Shown here piece by piece: positions 1 to 7,379 of a DNA stretch of 11,980 bases. Position numbers and translations under genes: made by a program. Numbering within the stretch: the stretch's first letter is position 1; the number at the start of each line of letters is the position of its first letter. Source of the stretch: Galdieria sulphuraria. Its lineage: Eukaryota; Rhodophyta; Bangiophyceae; Galdieriales; Galdieriaceae. The stretch is from positions 1 through 11,980 of the forward strand of contig NW_005178382.1 in the NCBI RefSeq assembly GCF_000341285.1, in the 5' to 3' direction. The notes below the pieces were generated by a model, which saw only the letters and a program-made list of their open reading frames with translations, did not search any database and was not told the DNA's origin.

Positions 1-345
1 CTCAATATTACTTGTGTTTTTCCAAACTCGTTACTCTCAAGGGTACTTGTCCATTTTTAAGGAGTCATTTCAAACAATATTGAGGTGGAACCTAAACATA
101 TTACAAACTGTGATTTTGCTGAATTGAAACGTATTTTTTTGTTATGGTTATTCAAAACAAGTACTTTTGAAAAGAGTTAAAAAAAATAACCATTTTTTGT
201 CATTCTTCTCTTCTTTTGCATAGAATGTGTCTTTAAAGCATTGGCTCTTAATATTTTGTTATCACTGTGGAAATCAAAGTTAACTTTCTTGGAATGATCT
301 TTTACTGTTTTAAATGGCTTTATTGATTTTTACACACACTATCCT
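1..345. other. AT-rich non-coding flank, no gene seen
   Basis: No convincing reading frame occurs on either strand. A plus-strand frame is open from the window edge to a TAA at 58-60 (about 19 codons), so the tail of an exon entering from the left cannot be excluded. An 8-base A run lies near 180. Nothing else is visible before the C-rich repeat begins near 346. Confidence 0.5.
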
Positions 346-361
346 CACAATTTCCAATTGA

Positions 362-928
362 CCGCTCTTTCCAAATTGGCCCTTTTCTTTTCATAATGGT
401 AATTTCCAAATCAAAATCGCCTTTGGATTGGCCCCTCTTCAATTTCCTCACACCCCTTTTCCCACCCATTTTTCCCCCATGGCAATTTCCCCACTCTCTC
501 CCATTTCCAATTTACCCATTCTTCCCCGCATCCATAATGGTAATTTCCAAATCAAAATCGCCTTTGGGTTGGCCCCTCTTCAATTTCCTCACACCCCTTA
601 CCCCACCCATTTCCCCCCATCGCAATTTCCACTACTCTCTCCCATTTCCAATTTACCCACTCTTTCCCACCACACCCACAATGGCAATTTTCAAATCAAA
701 ATTGCGCGGGCCCATTCACAATCGGCCACTCTTTCCAAATTGCCCACCTTCTCCCATCAGCAGAAAAAATCACTAAAAAGTGTGTATATTGGTGCTCAAC
801 ATACTATGCAGAATCACACCCAATGGAAACAACAAAATCTTCATTTTACAGTATACCAATATGATTCAACACTAGGTCAATTCTGGAAACAACAGACTCA
901 AACGAGTTTCGGTCAACGATCTGTTTAG
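362..928 (+). CDS. Doubtful open frame across the minisatellite, unknown product
   Basis: The frame is free of stops from just after a TGA at 359-361 to the TAG at 926-928, 188 sense codons plus the stop. The first in-frame ATG is at 479, giving 149 residues. TTG at 428 would be an unlikely eukaryotic start, and the frame could instead be an exon. The repeat encodes HNGNFQIKIA at 392, 533 and 677, followed by Pro/Leu/Phe-rich sequence. The non-repeat tail (about 755-925) is rich in Gln, His, Thr and Ser and contains WKQQ twice, exactly 60 bases apart (824 and 884). I recognise no domain, signal peptide or clear membrane segment. The C-rich repeat is naturally poor in stops: a second frame from ATG 396 is also open for 126 codons with different repeats. 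Length alone is therefore weak evidence. TCTCCCATCAG at 752-762 also resembles a 3' splice site, so the tail could be a separate exon. This is most likely not a gene, but it is the best candidate in the window. Confidence 0.17.
   Translation, partial: PLFPNWPFSFHNGNFQIKIAFGLAPLQFPHTPFPTHFSPMAISPLSPISNLPILPRIHNGNFQIKIAFGLAPLQFPHTPYPTHFPPSQFPLLSPISNLPTLSHHTHNGNFQIKIARAHSQSATLSKLPTFSHQQKKSLKSVYIGAQHTMQNHTQWKQQNLHFTVYQYDSTLGQFWKQQTQTSFGQRSV
392..532. repeat. Minisatellite unit 1 (141 bp)
   Basis: This unit runs from CATAATGG at 392 to the base before the identical start at 533. It contains the C-tract cluster at 453-478. Its length is a multiple of three, as is that of unit 2. Confidence 0.85.
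453..478 (-). other. G-quadruplex motif (minus) / i-motif (plus), unit 1
   Basis: The plus strand reads C4-TTTT-C3-A-C3-ATTTTT-C5. The minus strand therefore has four G-tracts of at least three with loops of 6, 1 and 4, which fits the canonical G3+N1-7 pattern. Folding in the cell is inferred, not seen. Confidence 0.6.
533..676. repeat. Minisatellite unit 2 (144 bp)
   Basis: This unit is nearly identical to unit 1 over its first 68 bases, then diverges mildly. It contains a second, tighter C-tract cluster at 594-618. It is followed by the degenerate third start at 677, which departs from the consensus after about 34 bases at GCGCGGGCCC. Confidence 0.85.
594..618 (-). other. G-quadruplex motif (minus) / i-motif (plus), unit 2
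   Basis: The plus strand reads C4-TTA-C4-A-C3-ATTT-C6. Loops of 4, 1 and 3 and longer G-tracts make this a stronger G4 candidate than the unit 1 copy. The bases between the tracts have changed between units while the tracts persist. Confidence 0.65.
824..894 (+). repeat. TGGAAACAACA direct repeat, 60-bp spacing
   Basis: TGGAAACAACA occurs at 824-834 and 884-894, within the non-repeat tail of the doubtful open frame. The spacing keeps both copies in the same frame, where they encode WKQQ. The flanking bases are not similar. Confidence 0.4.
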
Positions 929-1566
929 TATCAAAAGTTATTTACAACTACGAGAGAGAATTTGGGGATTTTCTCCCATTATGACTCTTGTCAAGCAAAC
1001 TATCAACTAGATTGTCCTCTGTGTATTTAGATGAAAGAATACTAGTACTCGTTGGTATTTCGTCCGCCAACTCTACTTGGGTAAATTCTTCCAATAAATC
1101 CATACAATCGTGAAGCAATCGGTATTAAATAGACTATCGAGGATATATAAATACTATATGAACCAAAGTCTAGGATATAACGACTGTTCTTATGGGACAG
1201 AGAGTTTTATAGTGCCATGATAAAGGACCTTGATGAGCTATAAGGCTCATGATGGACAGAAACCCCAGTTTGTTTCAAACAACCCATTTCATTCTATTAG
1301 CACTGTCCAATCCAGTCCGTATTCATCTTGAGAATGCAAAATGAAACTACTCCTATTTATATCACTTACCTTGTATATATCTTTTTCTATGGTACAACTT
1401 GTCTTTGACTCGCAAATCAACAACCTGTCTAAAGTGAATTCTTAAAGCACTTTTTTAAATAGAGTTGTCCTGCTACTATTCATCAAATACTGGAATCAGT
1501 CAATTTCACAAACCCAAGTGCAATTATTTGTCACTTGATAAATAAATAGGCTAGTATAACACAAAA

Positions 1567-1593
1567 CAATCAATCATTCAATCAATGAATCAA
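1567..1593. repeat. Imperfect CAAT/ATCA short tandem tract
   Basis: The tract CAATCAATCATTCAATCAAT continues as GAATCAAC. An ATTCA/TGAAT pair (1576-1580 with 1586-1590) lies inside it. The plus strand is almost free of G across 1561-1620 (1 G, 16 C). Confidence 0.5.
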
Positions 1594-1651
1594 CACAAAC
1601 CAAACTAAATTCTTCATCCATAAAGATAACAAAGAGTCTGCTGTGAAAGGC

Positions 1652-1681
1652 AACCTGTACTAGTAAAAGCGGTACCAGGTT
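1652..1681 (+). other. Hairpin, 9 bp with one bulge
   Basis: AACCTGTAC (1652-1660) pairs with GTACCAGGTT (1672-1681) around an 11-base loop, with one bulged C. No gene adjoins it, so a role as terminator or RNA element is not supported. Confidence 0.35.
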
Positions 1682-2224
1682 ATCAACTTGATTTTGTAAT
1701 AACGTAATATAACAAAGATAAGAGACAACTTTTTTTCACGAAAGGAAGTAAACGGACATAACTATATGTCTCAGCATGACTTGAAGTACTAACAATCAAA
1801 GGTTATGATCAAAGTACTTCTTCGTCAATCTTTTCAAGTTATCATGTGGATTCAAATCTTTCAAACAACATAAAACCGAACTTTTGCGTTCTTCTATCTA
1901 AATAGGAATGATCTCTAAAGTTGCCAAGCATACAGTTCCGTCCAATTCAGTCGAATTGTCTCATATGTATATGATTCTGTAGTTAACTGCGACAGCATGC
2001 ATGTCCCAATATCAAATCAATCTTTGATGGAACAGATTGATGACAACTGAGTTCTATAAAAACTATACAATTCATAGCCATAAACTTGATAGTCTCAACG
2101 ATACCAAGGCTTTTATGAAACCAAGTTACATGATTTGCTGTGTGATAAACAGTGAAAAAAAAGTTAAGGGTAAATTCAAATAGCATATAATAGGTACTCT
2201 TCAAATACAGTATTCAAAACAAGA

Positions 2225-2238
2225 ATATGAATTCATAT
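2225..2238. other. Perfect 14-bp palindrome ATATGAATTCATAT
   Basis: This is self-complementary over 14 bases. It overlaps a TTCATATGAA core at 2232-2241 that recurs at 6301 and 11071. About one palindrome of this length is expected by chance in the window. Confidence 0.45.
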
Positions 2239-3327
2239 GAACAAGGTCAAGTCGTTCTATTTGACACCAAGTTCAATACAAAAGTAGCCAAGATAGATTG
2301 AAGCCCCTCTCTCGACAACTCCAAATTGAGCTTGTAACTAGGCATAACTGATATGATAAATACCAAACGTACTCTATTTATGACCAACTCGTGCGATTCT
2401 ATAGATAAGGCGTAGTGAACAAGAGAATAAATGGTGCTTCAAGAAACCATAAACTATTCTCAATTCAACGACATTGATCTGACTCTCTCAAGCAAAGCAC
2501 TCAGCTTATTCTCTTTCTTAATAGTTGATTGCTCTATTTTGTAAAATTACTTGTTTCCACTCAATACAGTTTAAACTCGGTTCAACATAGCCGAAACTAT
2601 GATCATGAAATCAGCTGAATTCAAATTGATTCCTGGACACTAGCTCATATCCCTATTGTCTCTAGTCTTGTGGATTAGATAGAAAAATGTATCCCTTCCA
2701 CAAATGAGAAACGTATTGAGTTTTTAATATAGGCAAAGCGAGTGGTCGTAAAACACCATTCACAATTCTAAATAAATGACGAACTATAGAAGAAATACTA
2801 TGTTCACGACTCTTCGAGAACAATGCTGTAGTGAGAAGGGTTGTCCTATCTCTTCTAAGAGTTGCTGTTATTGTTGTCGTCAAATGTGCAAATCATATAG
2901 TAAATTCTGCTTTTGTAACCATTTCTGCCAGTTTATACCGAGACCTCAATAATTTTTGCAATGAAATAAATACAAGCAACTTCTTTGCGGTCAAGTTGTT
3001 GATTGACATAAGATAGATTGATTAGGTCGAACTCGAAACCATTCGTCGAGTATGATGAGGAGTGATATCCTTCTTCATGGAATACTAGTGTCGAGATCGA
3101 GTTGAATCATAAACTTGATATTGTTCTTCCTATAAATGTTGTTGTCTACACTTTCCAAACCAGTAAAGAAAGTTACAGCTATATAGAGAATAATATCTAC
3201 AGAAATGCAAATAATGATTCTGCAAGTAAGATTGTATATGCCTTGCTTTATTCTAAACTTTACCTTTTCGAATAGAAATTTGATTGTATTCTATCAGTGA
3301 GGATTGTATGATATTCATTTTAGATAT

Positions 3328-3348
3328 AAAAAAAGGGAAGAAGAAGAA
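3328..3348 (+). repeat. 21-base uninterrupted purine run
   Basis: Seven A, three G, then AAG repeats give 21 purines in a row with no pyrimidine. It is followed by more A-rich sequence to 3376. It is a low-complexity tract and part of the left side of the inverted pair described at 3348-3717. Confidence 0.6.
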
Positions 3349-3717
3349 TAAAGTGAGTGTGAAAAAAATAAAAAATGCCTAAAGTAATCAGGTCTTTGAA
3401 GCTTTGGACAATTTATAACGATTAGGGATGCCATGAAATACACAAACATTAAACATATTGTTTCAACAGCCTACTTTTTATCTTATGGTGTTCAAATACA
3501 GGTCATGCATATCAGTAGAATGGATAAACAAAACAAAATGCCATAAACGCTCTACTATTACCAGTATGAGATACTACTAGGGAATACTTTTTCTATTAAT
3601 GACGACAAGAGTATCGTCGATGTTTCTAGAGAGAATCAAAGTCAAGACTTTTGGCTCATAACACTATCTCTGTAGTCTATTAAACTAGAAAGCCATTTTT
3701 TTCTTTTTTCACTTTAT
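3348..3717. repeat. Long-spaced imperfect inverted repeat, about 370 bp
   Basis: The left arm 3348-3378 has ATAAAGTG, an insert of six bases, then two A-runs ending in ATGCC. The right arm 3693-3717 has CCA, two T-runs separated by C, then CACTTTAT. The outer 8 bp are exactly complementary and the homopolymer runs pair. The about 314 bp between the arms holds no reading frame. This could be a remnant of a small inverted-repeat (MITE-like) element, but no target-site duplication is evident and the homopolymers inflate the match. Confidence 0.25.
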
Positions 3718-3720
3718 ATC

Positions 3721-4176
3721 TTTCATCATATATTTTCTTCCAAAGCAAATTGGTGTATTTTTTGTTTAGCGAGTTGTATAAAAGTTGAAATGAAAAGAAT
3801 CATTTTCTTCATCTTGTACTATATAACATATAAACATGAAAAAAGAGATTCAATAGCTTGTATCAGCAAGGTTACTTTGCTTCATTTTGCAGCTCCTTTG
3901 TGACCAATCGTCTGCAATCTAGTTGAGTCTTCTTCTAAATCAAATGATTCTGTACTATATGAATAGTATAGTTTATCGATGTGATACTTCATTTCAATTA
4001 AAGTTCAGTTTTTAGTGTTCAGTAATTGCAACTTTCTTGAAAAGACAAGATAACAAGATGATGACTACTCTCCGACCAGTCAATAGAAACAAGCAATAGA
4101 CTGTTAGCACAATACCTTTATCAAAAAAATAATGATTCTATGACGCAAGTTGAGCTTGGTGCCAAAGCAGTAAAGC
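3721..4176. other. Gene-free stretch with one small hairpin
   Basis: TACTAT/ATAGTA (3953-3958 with 3963-3968, 4-base loop) is the only local structure seen. A TATAAAAG at 3777 resembles a TATA box but nothing coding follows it. No frame on either strand is worth reporting. Confidence 0.45.
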
Positions 4177-4240
4177 GAGAACGTTCTCACCAATACTGAT
4201 AGGAATCAGTGAATTCAAACAAAGCCTTATTGAATTCCGT
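4177..4240. other. Cluster of three small inverted repeats
   Basis: A perfect 12-bp palindrome GAGAACGTTCTC lies at 4177-4188. It is followed by ACTGAT/ATCAGT (4195-4200 with 4205-4210, loop AGGA), then a GAATTCAA/TTGAATTC pair with an 11-base spacer ending near 4238. Each is unremarkable alone; together they make a dense 60-bp block. The palindrome also fits a two-unit heat-shock-element pattern (nGAAnnTTCn), which is inference only. Confidence 0.4.
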
Positions 4241-4496
4241 ACAGATACAAGAGTTGTAGAAGCTGATTAATCTATGCTCATCAATAGTAACATGTTCTCA
4301 ATATTCCAGAAACACATTGTCATTCTATATGAAAGTCAATCCACAAATGTACCTTAACTGAATTATGGACAACGGCTTACCCTAATATTGCAAACAGCAT
4401 ACAAATATCAAGGAAAAATTGATGCTTTGCTACAATTCGGATTCTCACCTAGTGATTCTCGAATGAATTCATCTTCGACTTGATTCTAAGTGATCC

Positions 4497-4544
4497 AAAT
4501 AATAGTCTGTAAATCATCCTTTTAGATTACAGACTAAATTATTT
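4497..4544 (+). other. Long bulged hairpin, 18 base pairs
   Basis: AAATAAT (4497-4503) pairs with ATTATTT (4538-4544). AGTCTGTA (4504-4511) pairs with TACAGACT (4528-4535), and ATC (4513-4515) pairs with GAT (4525-4527). The apical loop is 9 bases, with two bulges: AA at 4536-4537 and A at 4512. It is one of the two best local secondary structures in the window. It may be a structured RNA, a pause or cruciform site, or a decayed inverted-repeat element. No flanking gene indicates which. Confidence 0.55.
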
Positions 4545-4630
4545 TTGTCAATTCAAGATAATCTTGGACGATTCGACGCTGAATCAAGCATACAGGGTAC
4601 CTAAAGACCACATAAAACACTGCTTCGGAT

Positions 4631-4688
4631 ATAAAGACTCTGTACATACAACAGCAAGATTTCGAGTGCAAAGGTACAAAGTCTTTAT
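4631..4688. repeat. 15-bp inverted repeat with 28-base spacer
   Basis: ATAAAGACTCTGTAC (4631-4645) and GTACAAAGTCTTTAT (4674-4688) are inverted copies with one mismatch. The spacer is 28 bases. A rough estimate puts fewer than one such pair in the window by chance, so it is probably not noise. It lies 87 bases after the hairpin at 4497-4544. Confidence 0.55.
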
Positions 4689-4882
4689 CAACTCGACAAC
4701 TAGTAGTCAATAAAGTATCAATTCTACCTTAAAGAAGCCATCTTATAAAAACACTATCTAACAGAAACTCTATTGGATAACCCAATGTCCACATAATGAC
4801 AATTCAACCAACTCTCTCATAGATACCCCTAAAAAATAACAACGTATATTAGTCTTACTATCAAACAATTGATTTTGAATGG

Positions 4883-4901
4883 AAAAGTTGATTCAACTTT
4901 T
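4883..4901. other. 19-base odd-centre palindrome
   Basis: AAAAGTTGA and TCAACTTTT flank a single central T, forming perfect 9-bp arms. It could be a dyad binding site for a regulator, but no promoter or gene can be tied to it. Confidence 0.5.
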
Positions 4902-5656
4902 GTATGCATCGAGTTGTGCCGTTATCTTGTCTAACACATTGACTCCATTCATTACTAAGGCTATATTTCAATAGACAACTTTGAACGTTTCTAACAAGCA
5001 ACGCATTAAAATGCGAATACTTGAAAAAAGACTGAAATCTCATACCAGATTCTTGTCTGCCAAATGACTATACCGTACCCAGTAATGCTTGGTTGGAACG
5101 AAATAGTATAACTAAAAGCACTTCAAAACAAGTAGTAATCAATTGCATCAAGTACAGGTTAACGTAGTTATATATAAACAAACAACCAGTTAATATCAAA
5201 ATATATAAACTGGTAGTATTATATTCGTGGCACTGCAAAGATACATTCCAATTCATCGCTTGAGTAGATTCATGAAACTATCTAGAATGAAAAGATCAAC
5301 GAAAACGTATCCAATATCGCGGAGGAATAATTGGACACTCAAACACTACCAAGTTTTTTTCAAACCAAGTCTTCATCTCCCTAGTCCGCGGTATCCTTAG
5401 TAATAATCGTACTATTAATACTATGTGGAAAATCGTTTTTCTCGGGATAAGGACAAACTTGTTCGATAAATTTAGTATGATCTCTAAGAATTTAAAAGTT
5501 GAATCAACCATAGAGGACATTTCACTTATGAAACAGAATTTCATCTTAGTGAGATACTCGACTAGTAATCAACAAATGACCAACTCTTACACAAAAAGTC
5601 ATTTTAAATGAGCAGTATCAAGGACTACCTTACTTTCTTTCCAATAACATAAAATC

Positions 5657-5668
5657 ACTGAATTCAGT
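5657..5668. other. 12-bp palindrome ACTGAATTCAGT
   Basis: The site is perfectly self-complementary. About four or five palindromes of this length are expected by chance in the window, so no function is claimed. Confidence 0.35.
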
Positions 5669-6633
5669 ATACAATTCAAGTAATATAAAACAGTAACCAG
5701 TTTTTACTCACGTCCATAAGCAAGAAGTAAAAGTGACTTTCTCTTCCTAAGTATCTACTAAAGTAATTGTGCCATATCCCGTTGAGATTTAACTAGAAGT
5801 GGTAAGATTCAGAGTACTCTAAAGCAAGTGATTATTACTTCCTTCAATACAGCTATGACCAGAATTGTTTCGTATATCACACTAAAATAAGATTCAAACT
5901 CAACTCATCAATAGAAACAAGATATTGGTACGGCATAAATAAATTGTAATTTATCACTTGAATCAATTGTGGTAATAGTCGAAGATTAAGAGAGAAGGAA
6001 ACCACCAAAGGTTGCGAAAAGGTTCAAGCAACAAAGGATACAAAAAAAGATCCTGAAATTAGAACAAGACAAGAAATTTATGTTTTACTGCTACTTGTGT
6101 AAAAATCACAGAATTGATTCTGCTTTTTGTGAGAATCAACCTCAAAATCTATAAGTCATAGGTCTGATATTCTAACCCTGTGAAGCCAGCGAAGCATTCA
6201 TTTACTTCTTTTCCTTGAAGTTCTTTCAACTAACCTTTCTATATTCTTTCATTGAAAAGTATATACTATATAAAACATAAATTTTTGTCCTTTATAACAA
6301 TTCATATGAATAAGGGAAAACAACCAGTAGGTCGTACTAGGACAAGTTCAATTTCTATTCCCAGCAGATCGTTTATATAGAACTTTAACTGCAATATAGT
6401 TGATTCTTTCTTTGAATTTACATCATCCTGCAGTCTTCAAATACTATGTTTTACCATATTTATCCCTTTTCTTGTAAGAAGATACTACAACTCTAAAAAA
6501 CAAGATCTTCACCATTCTACAGTTACGCCGATAAAGAAGAGAAAAAAACGAAATAGAGATATTACCCTATCCTTATCGACTAGATGACTACTTCATATCA
6601 ACCTGGTCTTAGGGTCGAAGAATTAAGATGGAA

Positions 6634-6647
6634 ATGTTCTAGAACAT
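6634..6647. promoter_or_regulatory. 14-bp palindrome, heat-shock-element-like
   Basis: ATGTTCTAGAACAT is perfectly self-complementary and contains TTCnnGAA, the tail-to-tail pair bound by heat-shock factors. A further GAA lies at 6631-6633, but its spacing to TTC is three bases instead of two. No gene follows within reach, so a regulatory role is weakly supported and the palindrome may be chance. Confidence 0.2.
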
Positions 6648-6992
6648 AAATAATCAAAAGGTGTGGTTTCGACATAAGAACATTACAATATATCAAGATA
6701 AATCGCAGTAGTAGATTCTAGATCACAGAAAACAGTATGTTGTACACTCTCATGATACTGCAAGTTCACTTGTCAAAGATTACTTGTTTCAACTGACGAA
6801 ATTGTCTCGAAATGATCACTTGGCACTATCTAGTTGTTCCCAATCCTACAAATGCAACACACCTAGCAAATAAAACAATGACAATTGTACACTCAAGCCA
6901 ACAACGAAGAAAAAAGTAAAAGATAGAAACACAAGTCATTATCTTTATAGAATTGATGACTATGCCATACTGTACTAGCCTTGGGCTCATAT

Positions 6993-7004
6993 TTGTTGTT
7001 GTTG
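6993..7004 (+). repeat. (TTG)4 microsatellite
   Basis: Four TTG units are followed by the imperfect units CTG and TTC. It is short and has no associated reading frame. Confidence 0.6.
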
Positions 7005-7073
7005 CTGTTCTGGTTGAATTTCAAGTAGTGGCGAATGGTTTGACTTTGCTGCGATAATAGAAAAATGTTTTAG

Positions 7074-7325
7074 GTTCGTGTCAATGTATGTGCAAACCAC
7101 TTTGTTCGTCTGCGTATGCTTTCTAGGAATTATCTACCAAAAGTTGGACTTTATCTTCAGAGTCAAACCAAAACTCTAGTCGGACACGATGGCATCAATA
7201 TTTGCACTCGTGTAATATTGTTGAAGTTCAACCAATCCTTCATGAATGTCTTTCAGAGATACTTTGTATACTATCCAAAAGCAAGCTGTTTGCACAAAAC
7301 GTTGTGTCTCCTTTTCACTTTTTGA
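7074..7325 (+). other. 84-codon stop-free stretch, probably not a gene
   Basis: The frame opens after a TAG at 7071-7073 and closes at a TAA at 7323-7325, with an ATG at 7116. An overlapping frame (7202-7426) is also open for 74 codons and starts with TTG, not ATG. A 45-base GT...AG segment with a pyrimidine-containing 3' end fits at 7212-7256, so a short intron is conceivable. The peptides resemble no family I know. Stretches this long are expected by chance here. Confidence 0.12.
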
Positions 7326-7379
7326 AAGCTACAACTACCACTACTTTCAACAGAATGACTTTCAGTGTGTTGGAAAAAA

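Larger units (their letters stand above)
346..747. repeat. C-rich minisatellite, two full units plus partial copies
   Basis: Two full units begin with CATAATGGTAATTTCCAAAT at 392 and 533. A degenerate third starts at 677 (CACAATGGCAATTTTCAAAT). The unit starts are 141 and 144 bp apart. The first 68 bases of the two full units differ at one position (A/G at the 36th base). The remainder has substitutions and two compensating one-base indels, giving about 90% identity by eye. The heptamer TTTCCAA recurs at 351, 368, 403, 504, 544, 645 and 732. The outer edges resemble each other: TCACAAT followed by CTCTTTCCAAATTG occurs near 346-378 and 715-740. In 421-660 I count 100 C and 16 G on the plus strand, far more skewed than the surrounding DNA. 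It could be a transcribed repeat, a repeat-encoding exon, or a plain tandem duplication. Confidence 0.9.
929..3320. other. Gene-free AT-rich stretch with small hairpins
   Basis: No frame exceeds about 73 codons on either strand, and the ones present (for example minus 1983-2204 and 2662-2883) match no family I recognise. Visible structure is limited to short inverted repeats (1233-1250, 1652-1681, 1755-1770, 1783-1820, 1943-1958, 2586-2601), a CAAT-like tract at 1567-1593, a 14-bp palindrome at 2225 and a TCGA cluster at 3027-3100. Most such short pairs are expected by chance over 12 kb. Confidence 0.5.
4902..6990. other. Gene-free stretch, only short palindromes
   Basis: Frames of 60-82 codons occur on both strands (the longest is minus 5296-5544, overlapped by plus 5423-5611). 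They overlap one another and resemble no known family. Other items are a near-palindrome TAGTAATAAT/ATTAATACTA (5398-5407 with 5414-5423), palindromes at 5657, 6300 and 6634, and TATA-like runs around 5167, 5203 and 6267. I see nothing else. Confidence 0.5.

Noticed and set aside
396-776. 126-codon frame with repeated MVISKSKSPL as the main gene of the repeat
   Set aside because: The frame is open mainly because the C-rich array lacks stops. It stops soon after the array, while the alternative frame continues to 928.
1233-1250. ATGAGC/GCTCAT hairpin as a transcription terminator
   Set aside because: It has a six-base stem, no following T-run and no upstream gene. Such pairs are abundant by chance.
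2831-3016. 61-codon frame on the plus strand as a small gene
   Set aside because: It starts at GTG, not ATG, overlaps an opposite-strand frame and shows no motif.
3777-3784. TATAAAAG as a core promoter
   Set aside because: TATA-like runs are common in this composition (also near 1145, 5167, 6267 and 8395), and no coding sequence follows.
4081-5921. 13-mer CAATAGAAACAAG shared at 4081 and 5909 as a dispersed repeat
   Set aside because: A few exact 13-mer matches are expected by chance in a 12-kb AT-rich window, and the flanks do not align.
6150-6200. Possible tRNA or small RNA arm around AGGTCTGATATTCTAACCCT
   Set aside because: Only three base pairs form cleanly, with no A or B box nearby.
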